A stretch of 64,000 bases of DNA, from positions 58,678-122,677 of the forward strand of contig PHAA01000006.1 of NCBI GenBank assembly GCA_002840245.1, read 5' to 3'. A program made the position numbers and the translations under genes. The notes beneath the pieces are model-generated. The model was not told where the DNA came from. It worked only from the letters and a program-made list of their open reading frames with translations, and did not search any database. Positions 34,661 through 43,407 of this stretch are shown here, in pieces (the first letter of the stretch is position 1; each line of letters opens with the position of its first letter). This stretch comes from Firmicutes bacterium HGW-Firmicutes-15. GTDB lineage: Bacteria; Bacillota; Syntrophomonadia; Syntrophomonadales; Syntrophomonadaceae.

Positions 34661-34752
34661 AAAAGCCCCTGATTGATACGTATAAGGTATGGGGATACCC
34701 TCCTTACTGGGAATGTCCCCGTACAAAGTACGTTGATTGATCGGGGTTTTTA
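34661..34752 (+). terminator. Large structured terminator between the DUF5661 and HD-GYP genes
   Basis: The outer stem pairs AAAA-CCCC-GAT with ATCGGGGTTTT and is followed by TTTT. Inside it are further pairable segments, including GGGGAT with ATGTCCCC and ACGT with ACGT. About 60 bases separate the outer arms, much more than in a simple terminator. It can serve both converging genes. Confidence 0.6.
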
Positions 34753-34757
34753 CATGC

Positions 34758-35345
34758 TCACCCTTCACCTGCCATCAATCCTTGTGGTAAAAGCCATCTG
34801 CCGTTGTTAGCTATTGATTTTATTACTATATGTGGGTCAAACTGTGAGCCTGAAGCCTGTAATATTTGTTGGTTGGCTTCTTGGATAGTTAAAGTGCTCC
34901 GATAAACCCGGAAAGATGTCATTGCATCGAAGGCATCAGCAATGGCTATTATCCTGCCGAATAGAGGTATATCCTCGCCGCTTAATCCTAATGGATAACC
35001 TGTACCGTCGAAATGTTCATGATGGGATTTGATGCCTTGTATTACATGCAACAATTCATCCTTATGATTATTAGCAATTATTTCAATTCCCAATATAGGA
35101 TGTTTTTCTATTAAATTTCTATCTGATTGTATTAATTTACTTGGTCTGTTCAGTATTTCTAAAGGTATCTGAATTTTTCCGAGATCATGAAGTAAGGCGG
35201 CTTCGGATAATCCTGCTAATTCAACTGAATTTAGTTTAATACTCTCGCCTATAAGCACTGAAACATGAGCTACTCTCTTGCTATGTAAATAAGTATATCT
35301 ATCGTATTGTCTTACCTTCTGCAGATAATAAGAAATCAAACACAA
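34758..35345 (-). CDS. HD-GYP domain c-di-GMP phosphodiesterase
   Basis: The 195-residue protein is almost only an HD-GYP domain. Its motifs are LHSKRVAHVSV, the metal-binding HD in LLHDLGKIQIP, the HHEHFDGTGYP motif and IIAIADAFDAMTSFRVYR. Intact residues indicate hydrolysis of cyclic di-GMP. No sensor domain is attached. The start is uncertain, with TTG 35345 too close to GAGGG and the TTG two codons later at better spacing. It is one of four HD-GYP or GGDEF proteins in the window. Confidence 0.88.
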   Translation of the reverse strand: MCLISYYLQKVRQYDRYTYLHSKRVAHVSVLIGESIKLNSVELAGLSEAALLHDLGKIQIPLEILNRPSKLIQSDRNLIEKHPILGIEIIANNHKDELLHVIQGIKSHHEHFDGTGYPLGLSGEDIPLFGRIIAIADAFDAMTSFRVYRSTLTIQEANQQILQASGSQFDPHIVIKSIANNGRWLLPQGLMAGEG

Positions 35346-35487
35346 GCACCCTCTAGTTAGTATTTAACGCCTCCAATAATGAAGGCTGTTATAGCGCAAT
35401 CCCTTTTACTATTTACTAATATAAGCCCGTAGTTTGTGATCAATAACAGTTACTAGCGGTTGCCCTGATATCGTCATATGGTGTCTA

Positions 35488-35691
35488 TTATGTATTCATA
35501 TGCAATAAATAACTAGGATCCGAATCTAACCGGTTATCTGGTTTGGCCTTATTAGCATCCAGGACTTGCATTAAGGTCATTTGTACAAAGGCATTCTTTG
35601 ATATTCCAAGTTTTTTGGCGTGGTTGATAATTAATTGGTCTAGCTCTGGAGATAATCTGTATGTAGTTGGTTTTTTATTTAGTGACGTCAT
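35488..35691 (-). CDS. Small ribbon-helix-helix-like DNA-binding protein
   Basis: The 67-residue protein has TTYRLSPELDQLIINHAKKLGISKNAFVQMTLMQVLD, which fits the strand-helix-helix of Arc/CopG-type proteins (short beta strand, then two helices with GISKNAFV at the turn). The C-terminal tail is polar. ATG 35691 follows GGAGG by 10 bases. An inverted repeat overlaps the start codon and ribosome site, so autoregulation is likely. It is divergent from an XRE-type regulator 296 bases away. No toxin gene is adjacent, so it is not an obvious antitoxin. Confidence 0.75.
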   Translation of the reverse strand: MTSLNKKPTTYRLSPELDQLIINHAKKLGISKNAFVQMTLMQVLDANKAKPDNRLDSDPSYLLHMNT

Positions 35692-35702
35692 TATTGCGTC
35701 AC
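35682..35702. promoter_or_regulatory. Inverted repeat covering the start of the ribbon-helix-helix gene
   Basis: GTGACG and CGTCAC form a perfect repeat separated by 9 bases, spanning the start codon and reaching the ribosome site at 35691-35706. The inner TGACGTCA is itself palindromic. The placement suggests a repressor site used by the encoded protein. Confidence 0.6.
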
Positions 35703-35952
35703 CTCCCGTATTTTAAATAAATTGTGTCCTGATTACGTACTATGAGACTTTAAATTTGGGTAATATAGTGATACCATGATGACACCAATCAATAAATTGA
35801 TGTTATGCCGTTAATGTAGATATTAAGGTGAATTTAGAGTAATAAGTCGGAAAAACCAATGCACTTGTTTAAGTATATAATTTTTAAAAGATATTGGTAT
35901 AAACCACCTACTTTTGCAACTAATTAACAGAGATAACATTTTGTCCATTTTA

Positions 35953-35969
35953 GTTGTCATGACGACAAC
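35953..35969. promoter_or_regulatory. Inverted repeat upstream of the XRE regulator gene
   Basis: GTTGTC-N5-GACAAC is a perfect inverted repeat ending 18 bases before the start codon. Symmetric sites of this size are typical of XRE-family repressors and would allow autoregulation. The AT-rich 250 bases to its left contain no gene. Confidence 0.65.
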
Positions 35970-35987
35970 ATGTCAAGGAGTTTTTAA

Positions 35988-36398
35988 ATGTTTGACAAAA
36001 AACTAATGGGAAAACGTCTCCGTGAGCTAAGAGAGTCAGATAGACAAACTCTTGAGGATGTTGCGAATAGTATTAATTCGTCGAAGGGAACACTTAGTAA
36101 TATCGAACTAGGAAAAAAGCCAGTGAGTCTAGATATGGCAATTACCCTAGCTGAATACTTTGGCGTATCAATGGACTATTTATTGGGTAATTACGATCCT
36201 TCTGAGCATGCCTTTGTTAACCAGCCCAGCCTTGATTATCAAACTGCGGAGGGCAAGGTAAGCTCAGATGGCCAAAATAGGGATTACTATGACCCAAGAG
36301 ATAAAAACGTCATAGATCAATTAATTGAAAACTTGAACGTAGAATCTATTGAGGAATTGAAAAAGTACCTAATATACTTAAATGCTAGACAAAATTAA
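35988..36398 (+). CDS. XRE-family transcriptional regulator
   Basis: The 136-residue protein has an N-terminal helix-turn-helix (GKRLRELRESDRQTLEDVANSINSSKGTLSNIELGKKPVSLDMAITLAEYFGVSMDYLLG, about residues 8-66), typical of HTH_3 regulators. The polar C-terminal half (VIDQLIENLNVESIEELKKYLIYL) probably mediates dimerisation. CAAGGAG lies 8 bases before ATG. The inverted repeat just upstream is its probable operator. The nearby ribbon-helix-helix gene is a possible target. Confidence 0.9.
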   Translation: MFDKKLMGKRLRELRESDRQTLEDVANSINSSKGTLSNIELGKKPVSLDMAITLAEYFGVSMDYLLGNYDPSEHAFVNQPSLDYQTAEGKVSSDGQNRDYYDPRDKNVIDQLIENLNVESIEELKKYLIYLNARQN

Positions 36399-36433
36399 TG
36401 TCGGCAACAACGAAAGGCTTGCTGCAGACCGTC

Positions 36434-36538
36434 AAAAAAGCTCAATAGCGGCGTTATTAATAAAAGCCCGTTCAATCAACGCACCTATGTACGCCTCAAT
36501 CACGGGCTTTTATCAATGCCTTGCTCTTGAGCTTTTTT
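36434..36538 (+). terminator. Two nested terminator-like hairpins after the XRE gene
   Basis: The outer arms AAAAAAGCTCAA (36434-36445) and TTGAGCTTTTTT (36527-36538) are perfectly complementary. Within them the arms TAAAAGCCCGT (36461-36471) and ACGGGCTTTTA (36502-36512) are also perfect. Both end in T runs. One terminator appears to sit inside the other. Confidence 0.8.
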
Positions 36539-36560
36539 ACTCGGCCTGACTTTATCGACA

Positions 36561-36595
36561 CGCAGCAACCCCGGTTAATGACCGGGGTTGCTGCG
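36561..36595 (-). terminator. Perfect 15-bp hairpin beyond the stalk-domain lipoprotein gene
   Basis: CGCAGCAACCCCGGT and ACCGGGGTTGCTGCG pair around TAATG. It is 29 bases beyond the stop of the minus-strand gene. No T run follows, but the stem is very stable. Confidence 0.7.
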
Positions 36596-36623
36596 TTAGG
36601 GGATAAGTTTGGCACGTATATCC

Positions 36624-38081
36624 CTATTTTTCTATCGTTACCGTCCGGTTCTTAGCATTCCAGCTAATTTTATAGCCCAGGCTTTCAAAATCTCTGCTCT
36701 TTACCAAGGTTTGGTTATCTACAATCATTCCGGTCATGATGGTGCGTTGACCGTTTCGCTCCACATAGGCTTGCTGTGATGTTTCATCCCAGCCGACTTT
36801 GTCGCCCATAGACTCGGCTATTAGGCGCAGGGGGAGATAAGCTTGATTGTTTTCCAACCGAACATTGATGCTTCCTGCGGTGCCGCTAAATCCTTGATTA
36901 TAGGAATACATACCATAATCTACCCTTACCTCCATTTGCTTGGGCATACGTTTTTCTAAATCTTTGAAAGTAGTTACCTTGCCTGTAGGTGAGGCTACCT
37001 GGATAGAATCAACGGCTTTCATAGTTTGCTTAATATTGAGGGTGAAGTCCAGTTCCTCAATAGGTGTTCCAGCGGTAATATGAAAGCGCATCTTACTCGT
37101 CATGTCGTATGTCTGTGGGTTCCGTTTTTCAATGGAAGAGACTATTTCGGAATCATTTACGGTTTTAACCAGATCCTTCTGGGCAGCGGTGGCCATTTTC
37201 TCTATCTCAGCCATATACATGTCCCGGTTTTGGTTGACCACCAGAATCATCATATCAATACCAGTAAGAGCCTCGTCTTTCATATCACTAGTTAAACTAA
37301 GACTTGCGAAATCATCCTGACTTAGACTGTTCAGAAACGCCTTTAGAACAGGACCTAGTTTATCTATGTTCTTAATCGTATATACAGCTATAGGTTTCAT
37401 AATTTCTATTGAGTCTGCCCCTCGTAATGTGAAGGTGTATTTGTTGTTGCTTTTGCTTATCAAATTACTTTCATATTTGTCATAAACATTATCCAATAGC
37501 CCGCCAAACAGCCTCTGCATGACCAATTGCTGTTGTGATGATTTTTGCAGGATATTACCAGTCGAGCCATTCTGACTGCCAGGAGGCATCATGGCTTCTA
37601 AATCTTGATTAGTCACACTAACGTATTGCACATCGCCATAAAACTGGTCGAGTATTTGGTTTGAAACGGGATCGCCAAATTTTTTCATATAACTAATTAT
37701 ATCATCGACCTTTATATAAAAAACATCATCCTTATACACTAGGGATGAGAAAGCACTTTTTTCTCCAGTTGCATTGTCGACGATAGTAAACTCATATTGA
37801 AATATACCCTGGTTCAGATTGGCTTTACCCCAATAGTCTATTCTGTGTTGGTTCATTGCTTTTATAAGCACTTCTTTAGTGAGAGATTTTTCTCCTTCAA
37901 ACATGCTGTCAGGTAACTGGACTAGACTCAAATCAATACTGCCGCTGTCTTCATAGACTTTTTGATTGCTGGCTTCCATAGTTAGATTGTAGTATTCCTT
38001 TTCGGTGGGGCTACATCCGGTTAATGTTCCCATTGCCAGCATCAGAACCAGTAACAGGGCCAACCATTTTTTACTATGCAT
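36624..38081 (-). CDS. Lipoprotein with C-terminal copper amine oxidase-like stalk domain
   Basis: The 485-residue protein begins with a lipoprotein signal (LALLLVLMLAMGTLTGCS; lipidated cysteine in LTGCS). Residues of about 395-485 form a copper amine oxidase N-terminal-like stalk domain (NVRLENNQAYLPLRLIAESMGDKVGWDETSQQAYVERNGQ, then VTIEK). This is a common Clostridial cell-surface module without enzyme activity. The middle 350 residues are not recognised. ATG 38081 is preceded by GGAGG 9 bases upstream. It is likely a surface-attached structural or wall-binding protein. Confidence 0.82.
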   Translation of the reverse strand: MHSKKWLALLLVLMLAMGTLTGCSPTEKEYYNLTMEASNQKVYEDSGSIDLSLVQLPDSMFEGEKSLTKEVLIKAMNQHRIDYWGKANLNQGIFQYEFTIVDNATGEKSAFSSLVYKDDVFYIKVDDIISYMKKFGDPVSNQILDQFYGDVQYVSVTNQDLEAMMPPGSQNGSTGNILQKSSQQQLVMQRLFGGLLDNVYDKYESNLISKSNNKYTFTLRGADSIEIMKPIAVYTIKNIDKLGPVLKAFLNSLSQDDFASLSLTSDMKDEALTGIDMMILVVNQNRDMYMAEIEKMATAAQKDLVKTVNDSEIVSSIEKRNPQTYDMTSKMRFHITAGTPIEELDFTLNIKQTMKAVDSIQVASPTGKVTTFKDLEKRMPKQMEVRVDYGMYSYNQGFSGTAGSINVRLENNQAYLPLRLIAESMGDKVGWDETSQQAYVERNGQRTIMTGMIVDNQTLVKSRDFESLGYKISWNAKNRTVTIEK

Positions 38082-38192
38082 TTCCAAACTCCTCCTTACA
38101 ATATCCACATCATGGGTTCGAATACTTTAATTAACATTATAGCGAATTATTATTTAATATATAGCGTTTTTTTCATATATTCGATTGGGTGT

Positions 38193-39341
38193 TTATGTAC
38201 CACTCAGCTGTTGGCCAACCCACCGGGCGACCTTCCTGGAGAAAAGTAGTTCCAGGTGGTTTACATTTAGGGTGTTTTTGGTCACCAGCTTTGCTCCTTT
38301 GGATACCATAGCATCAGTATTGAAAACACTGTCCACAAACACAATTCCATCGCTGGACCCGGAGCTTTCACCGGGTATTAATCCAAACATATGGTTATCG
38401 CCAGCCAGAACGGATAATTCTATCCCAGGCTCAATACCTGCTTGTTCCAGTTTAGCAATTAGATTTCCTCCGTCGTTGATTGCTGTGTCTATTCCCCGCG
38501 AATGACTTAAAAATCCCGACCCCCCATGATAGCTAGTCCACCAATCCGGCTGCGTAACATCCAGAGAATATTCATTGTCCCAACGGTAAAGCATTTGGCT
38601 TTGGCCAGGAAAACTCCCATCAGCATAGATAGCACGATCAGTAGTGTCAATCATAAGGCCCATGTAGGTGATTTTGTCCCAGGCGATTACGCCGTTACTA
38701 TCGGATAAATAAACAGGGTAGGATATGGAGGGATTACGAAAGGCAAAATCAACCCCCAGATTGGGGGTGCCCAGCATGATATATTTGCGCACATCACCCC
38801 GGTAAGGTGTGGTGCTGAGATTGGAAAGGTAAATTCGGACTGCGAGGCCGCCTTTACTATGCGCAATTAGGTCTAACTCCTCAACTTTGCACAGAGCTTT
38901 TACCCGTAAGATAGCATCAGCCAGCTGTTCAGCCTGATAATAGTTGTCACCATGGGAATGGGAAAAAGTCACGGCAAAGACCCTATAACCAAGGGAGACT
39001 AATTGTTGTTGTATTCCGTCATAACCCATGTTATAAAGGTTGGTAAACGATGTGGCATCCAGACCTGCGCCATGAATCATAATTACTGGGGTTTTATTAG
39101 GGTTGCTATCCCAACCGGGTGCCAGGTGCAGGAGATACTGATTTGCCATAGGTTGAGTAGTACCAAAAACGTTTATGGTATCTTGATCCAGCTGTTCATT
39201 TACCTTGCAAAAACTTTCCTGTTTGTCCATCAGACTTTCTACAGAGCAAGATATTGTTTTATCCCAGTACCTGGAACTGTTATCAATTTGGACCCGTGGA
39301 TTAATAAATAAGCTGTTGGTCAAATCATCATATTTACTCAT
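38193..39341 (-). CDS. Lipase-like alpha/beta hydrolase
   Basis: The 382-residue protein has the oxyanion motif VIMIHGAGLDATSF, the nucleophile in LIAHSKGGLAVRIYL (AHSKG instead of GxSxG), IMLGTPNLGV, and a C-terminal histidine in TLNVNHLELLFS. This architecture fits triacylglycerol lipases and extracellular polyester depolymerases. No signal peptide is evident. AGGTAG precedes the ATG. It could act on lipids or storage polyester, but the substrate is unknown. Confidence 0.82.
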   Translation of the reverse strand: MSKYDDLTNSLFINPRVQIDNSSRYWDKTISCSVESLMDKQESFCKVNEQLDQDTINVFGTTQPMANQYLLHLAPGWDSNPNKTPVIMIHGAGLDATSFTNLYNMGYDGIQQQLVSLGYRVFAVTFSHSHGDNYYQAEQLADAILRVKALCKVEELDLIAHSKGGLAVRIYLSNLSTTPYRGDVRKYIMLGTPNLGVDFAFRNPSISYPVYLSDSNGVIAWDKITYMGLMIDTTDRAIYADGSFPGQSQMLYRWDNEYSLDVTQPDWWTSYHGGSGFLSHSRGIDTAINDGGNLIAKLEQAGIEPGIELSVLAGDNHMFGLIPGESSGSSDGIVFVDSVFNTDAMVSKGAKLVTKNTLNVNHLELLFSRKVARWVGQQLSGT

Positions 39342-39442
39342 AGCTACCTATCTTTCTATCATTATAATGGAAATAATATCCTAGGGAATTAGTTTACCGG
39401 ATAATTCTACAATAGGCTAGTCCCTGCATGCAGCGAATCATC

Positions 39443-40678
39443 TTATTTAGCTAACATTACTTGGTTTCTGCCATTTCGTTTAGCTTGATACAGAGCTTGG
39501 TCTGCACGGCCGATAGCATCAGGAAGCAGATCTTTACTGGTGGGTATAAGACAGTTGATACCTAAGCTAATAGTAATATAGGTAGAGATAGAAGAGATGT
39601 GGTGTTCTAAACAGAGTGCTTCGACCTCTACTCTCAGCTTTTCTCCCAAAACCATGGTTTCCTCCTTATTCATTCCTGTAACTACGAACAAAAATTCTTC
39701 CCCGCCGTATCGAGCGACAAAGTCTTTTCCCTCTCTGATACATCTATTTAATACCCCGGCTACGGCTTGCAGACACCGATCACCAGCTATATGTCCATTG
39801 GTATCGTTATAGAGCTTAAAGAAGTCAATATCAATCATCATAATAGATAAGGGAAACTGCTCCTTAAGCGCTGTATTCCATTGCTCCTCAAGGAAGTCGT
39901 CTAATTTACGCCGGTTGGGAATTCCTGTAAGATAATCCAGGGATGAAATTGCCATTAGTTGCTCATTCGCTACTTCTAGCTCATGTTGAGCCTGTTTTCG
40001 AGATTGAATTTCTGATACGAGGTTATTATTAATCTGAGCTAGTAAAATTGACTTTTCTTCAATAAGCTTGTGGTTCAGAAAGTTTCGGACATAATTGGCA
40101 TAATTGGTCCGGGCCAGAAGCCAGACAAAAACCAGGAAGATACTCACATTTACATAATGCCCTATCAGGATATCGCTGGATGGCTGAAAATAGGGTAAGC
40201 CAACTACTAAAACTAAGGTAGCGATCAGCTGGGGAATGATTATGTGAGTATTCTTCAAATAGAATAAAAACGAAGCAAATAGCATATTCACCAGGAAAAC
40301 CACAATGTTTCCATATAAGGCCTGATCAAGGAGAGCGATGACCGCACCCCATGTCATAATGAAGGTGATATAAGTTATTATAGTCAAGTTTAAGGCTTTT
40401 TCATTGATAAAGCCTTGATCCAGAGTATGCTCCAGGTGGGACAAAAGGATCCAAACAATGCCTGTTACGATGATCATAAGCATGTACATTAGAACGTACC
40501 AGTCAAATTTATAGGATGTATGCACGGAACGAGATAAGAGGTTAATACACAGTAATAATAGTTCGATTCCAATTATTACGCCTGCAAGAAGCTTGCCGCG
40601 TTGTATATTGAACCGTGCAATCTCTACAGCAAATTCCCGACGGAATACGGGGTTTATGTATAATGGATTATCTTTCAA
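39443..40678 (-). CDS. Membrane diguanylate cyclase (GGDEF)
   Basis: The 411-residue protein has about six transmembrane helices (residues 28-205), a short coiled coil, and a GGDEF domain from about 245. The catalytic site is ARYGGEEFLFV, with SLDYLTGIPNRRKLD and MMIDIDFFKLYNDTNGHIAGD upstream. The segment before it reads EGKD rather than RxxD, so the product-inhibition I-site appears lost. It should make cyclic di-GMP. The start is TTG 40678 with GGAGAG 9 bases upstream. Confidence 0.9.
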   Translation of the reverse strand: MKDNPLYINPVFRREFAVEIARFNIQRGKLLAGVIIGIELLLLCINLLSRSVHTSYKFDWYVLMYMLMIIVTGIVWILLSHLEHTLDQGFINEKALNLTIITYITFIMTWGAVIALLDQALYGNIVVFLVNMLFASFLFYLKNTHIIIPQLIATLVLVVGLPYFQPSSDILIGHYVNVSIFLVFVWLLARTNYANYVRNFLNHKLIEEKSILLAQINNNLVSEIQSRKQAQHELEVANEQLMAISSLDYLTGIPNRRKLDDFLEEQWNTALKEQFPLSIMMIDIDFFKLYNDTNGHIAGDRCLQAVAGVLNRCIREGKDFVARYGGEEFLFVVTGMNKEETMVLGEKLRVEVEALCLEHHISSISTYITISLGINCLIPTSKDLLPDAIGRADQALYQAKRNGRNQVMLAK

Positions 40679-40870
40679 CGCATATTACTCTCCAATCAAT
40701 AAATGATTCCGGACTATCTGTGGATGTGAAATATTTAGAACTATATCTATCTAATAATAATAGGACTTATAGCCAAATAAAACTAGGCCTTTGTAGCTAT
40801 CTATTTGATTTATTATTATAAGGTCGGTTACTGCTGCCTCTGTTATGAAATACTTTCGTTTAATGCATCA

Positions 40871-40910
40871 AACACCGCAGGTATCATTTTACCTGCGGTG
40901 TTTTCTTTAG
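40871..40910 (+). terminator. Strong hairpin between the GGDEF and Crp/Fnr genes
   Basis: AACACCGCAGGT and ACCTGCGGTGTT are perfectly complementary around 8 bases and followed by TTCTTT on the plus strand. It is 72 bases after the stop of the minus-strand Crp/Fnr gene and can act as its terminator. The remainder of the 40679-40974 gap shows no gene. Confidence 0.75.
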
Positions 40911-40974
40911 GTACCAGGTTATTGCAACTTATCTGCTCAACAAAAATGCTGGGTATGGTTGCCGTGTGCTATGT

Positions 40975-41661
40975 TCAGTTTCCCTGCTGATATAATTCAT
41001 CTGTATTTAACAACCAGAGCTGCCGGTCTTTTATCCTGATTAAGTCATCTTTTTTAAGATCGTCTAAAACCTTGGTAACCGTTTCCCGAGAAACTCCTGC
41101 CAGGTTTGCCAGTTCAGCGTGGGTAAGACGAAGAGAAATCTTTATCAGGTTGTTTTCTATTATCCCATGTCCAGCCGCTAAGTGAAGTAGATTACAAATT
41201 ATTCTTCCGCGGGCATTTAAAAATAGCAGTTCCTGAATTTGTTGATCCGTCTGTCTCAACCTATCTGCCAATATGCCAATAACTTGTAATGCCAGTTGTG
41301 GAATATCAAGTAATAATTGCTTGAAATCCGCGTTAGGAATATAGAGAACGGTAGATTCCTCCATAGTTTCAGCATTAGCTGAACGGGCAGTAGTTTCAAA
41401 AAGTGTCATTTCTCCCAAAATATCGCCTCGTCTTAAAATAGCCAGGGTTTTTTCGCGTCCCTCTTTGTGAAGTTTTACCACTTTTATCAATCCGGATAAA
41501 ACGATATAGGTTCCGTTGGTTTCTTGCCCTTCCACAAACAAGATAGAACCACGGGGATATGTATATAGTGTGGATTTGCTTTTAATACAGTCTAATTGTT
41601 CCTGTTCAAGTTCGTTGAATAGTATTATATTGTTTAGATAATCAGGGTATAAAATTTCCAA
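40975..41661 (-). CDS. Crp/Fnr-family transcriptional regulator
   Basis: The 228-residue protein has a cyclic-nucleotide-binding-like domain (GSILFVEGQETNGTYIVLSGLIKV, GDILGEMTLFETTARSANAET), a long helix, and a C-terminal HTH (RLTHAELANLAGVSRETVTKVLDDLKKDDLI). There is no N-terminal cysteine cluster for an Fnr-type iron-sulfur centre. The cAMP arginine-serine signature is present in part (TARSANAET). Family members sense oxygen, carbon monoxide or halogenated aromatics. The start is TTG with GGGAGAG 7 bases upstream. Confidence 0.9.
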   Translation of the reverse strand: MEILYPDYLNNIILFNELEQEQLDCIKSKSTLYTYPRGSILFVEGQETNGTYIVLSGLIKVVKLHKEGREKTLAILRRGDILGEMTLFETTARSANAETMEESTVLYIPNADFKQLLLDIPQLALQVIGILADRLRQTDQQIQELLFLNARGRIICNLLHLAAGHGIIENNLIKISLRLTHAELANLAGVSRETVTKVLDDLKKDDLIRIKDRQLWLLNTDELYQQGN

Positions 41662-41699
41662 AAGGCAACTCTCCCTAACAATTTACATTTCTCCTAGCC

Positions 41700-42788
41700 T
41701 TACCCCAGGTTGCTTATATTTTGACTGCCAGTTAAAGCACACTCAATCTGAAGATCCGGTTGTTTATAAAGATCTACTTGGTGAAATCCGGATATTACTT
41801 TCTTATTACAGTCTGTTACCAGCCGAATCAATGGACGTGTGGGAGCCAATTGGTTTACATTCACTACCTGACCAATTTCTCCTGTGCTGAGAATAACAAT
41901 ACTTCCGGGTGGGAATTTGGCTACATTTGCCATAAGGGCATTAACACATTCTGGATCAAAGTAGTAAGTCGACATAGTATTGATATATTCAAGGGCTTCG
42001 TCTATCGAATAAGCTTTCCGATAAGGCCGATCAGCCGTTAATGAATCAAAAACATCGGCTACAGCGACAATTCGGGCATAATCATGAATATCATTTCCGG
42101 CTAGGTTTCTTGGGTATCCCATTCCATTCCATCGTTCATGGTGCTGGTAAGCAACATGGGCCGAAAGCAATGGTATATCCTCGCTGGTGCGCAGCATTTC
42201 GAAGCCAAGTTCAGTATGCATTTTTACCTGGGAGAACTCCTCCTGGGTAAGTTCTTTTGGTTTATCGAAAATATATTTATCTATTCGGGTCATTCCTATG
42301 TCGCTTAACAGGGCGCCGATTCCTAATTGAGTTAGCTTTAAGTAATTATAGCCCATTGTGACAGCCATCATCACCGATAAAATACAAACATTAATGGAAT
42401 GGCTGAAGATGTAGTCATCAAAGCTTCTAATATCACAGCAGCTCAATAATATATTACGGTTTCTTAGGATCTCGTTAACCAGGTTATCAGATGTTTCTCG
42501 AATAGCCTTAACGTTCAGTTGGTGTTTTCTTTGCAAACCATCCATAACTGTCCGTATGTTTTGAATAGCTAAAAGCCTGATTGGTTCAGATACAACATCA
42601 GGATATTCATCAATTAATCCTAATTCATCGCCCACATATACCGAGCCAATACCCAGTTCAATCAACCTATTAATCAGGCTGGTGTCCAATACCATACCAA
42701 CAGCGATAAGTATCTGACCAACACTGGAGTATACAGTTTTAGCCACCTTCATACCCGGTTCTAAATATTCGGTACTCCTTCTTATCAT
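41700..42788 (-). CDS. HD-GYP domain protein with degenerate HD motif
   Basis: The 362-residue protein has an N-terminal region of about 110 residues (DUF3391-like or PilZ-type, not certain), then an HD-GYP domain with FSHSINVCILS, HVAYQHHERWNGMGYP and VAVADVFDSLTADRPYRKAY. The metal-binding HD pair reads LLSDIGMTRI, so the usual HDxGK is changed to SDxGM. Activity may therefore be lost or changed. ATG 42788 follows AAGGTG; the frame to 42824 has no site. It lies upstream of the Crp/Fnr gene on the same strand, 38 bases away. Confidence 0.85.
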   Translation of the reverse strand: MIRRSTEYLEPGMKVAKTVYSSVGQILIAVGMVLDTSLINRLIELGIGSVYVGDELGLIDEYPDVVSEPIRLLAIQNIRTVMDGLQRKHQLNVKAIRETSDNLVNEILRNRNILLSCCDIRSFDDYIFSHSINVCILSVMMAVTMGYNYLKLTQLGIGALLSDIGMTRIDKYIFDKPKELTQEEFSQVKMHTELGFEMLRTSEDIPLLSAHVAYQHHERWNGMGYPRNLAGNDIHDYARIVAVADVFDSLTADRPYRKAYSIDEALEYINTMSTYYFDPECVNALMANVAKFPPGSIVILSTGEIGQVVNVNQLAPTRPLIRLVTDCNKKVISGFHQVDLYKQPDLQIECALTGSQNISNLG

Positions 42789-42974
42789 AAGTATCACCTT
42801 CACAAATTTTATTAGGAATAACATATATGAACTCCGAAGTGATAGTAATCGTAAAGCTATATAAGATATAGATTCATATTATTTAAATCTATAAGAATTG
42901 GGCATAGTAAATGGGGTTTTCTTCGACAAGCAACCTCATTCCCATAATAACCAGATCGGTTGTCTATTAAAATC

Positions 42975-43202
42975 TCAGGAAATAAGGATATTTTGTCTGA
43001 CTAATCGGAGGACCAATTTGGGTTTAATATTCATGCCTTCAGATACTTCCGTTACATTCTGGCCTGGATGTTCACGAACATAACGCCTAATCATAGCGAT
43101 TATATTGTCCTCTATTTCAGTACAAGCAGGACAGAGGTCCCCATTGTTTTTGCGAATGAATATTTTGCCGCAGTCATTGCAGTTGTCAATATCAAAAGAC
43201 AT
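42975..43202 (-). CDS. YvyF-like flagellar operon protein (zinc ribbon plus HTH)
   Basis: The 75-residue protein has two CxxC pairs (CNDC and CPAC) followed by a helical region IIAMIRRYVREHPGQNVTEVSEGMNIKPKLVLRLVRQNIL. The arrangement matches TIGR03826/YvyF, found in Firmicute flagellar operons, where it is thought to regulate flagellar genes. Here it is not next to other flagellar genes, so it may be an orphan copy. AAAGGAGG precedes the ATG. Confidence 0.8.
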   Translation of the reverse strand: MSFDIDNCNDCGKIFIRKNNGDLCPACTEIEDNIIAMIRRYVREHPGQNVTEVSEGMNIKPKLVLRLVRQNILIS

Positions 43203-43407
43203 TATATTCGCCTCCTTTAGGACTTTGGTGTATCATTCAGTTATTAAAGCTGATAAGGATTTATATTATTCTAATACATAAGGTGCATATAAATATGTGA
43301 CCATCATCACAAATTATTAAATATTTTATATTATTTAAGACCTCCTAAGTTGGAGGATAAAGGGCTATAATATAGCATGTTATTATTTATAAAGGAACAT
43401 GATAGGC

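Noticed and set aside
34661..34752. Integron attC-like site
   Set aside because: The arms lack the core-site consensus and no integrase gene or cassette is present.
38101..38130. GGTTCGAAT resembling a tRNA T-loop
   Set aside because: No cloverleaf can be drawn around it, and no other tRNA features are present.
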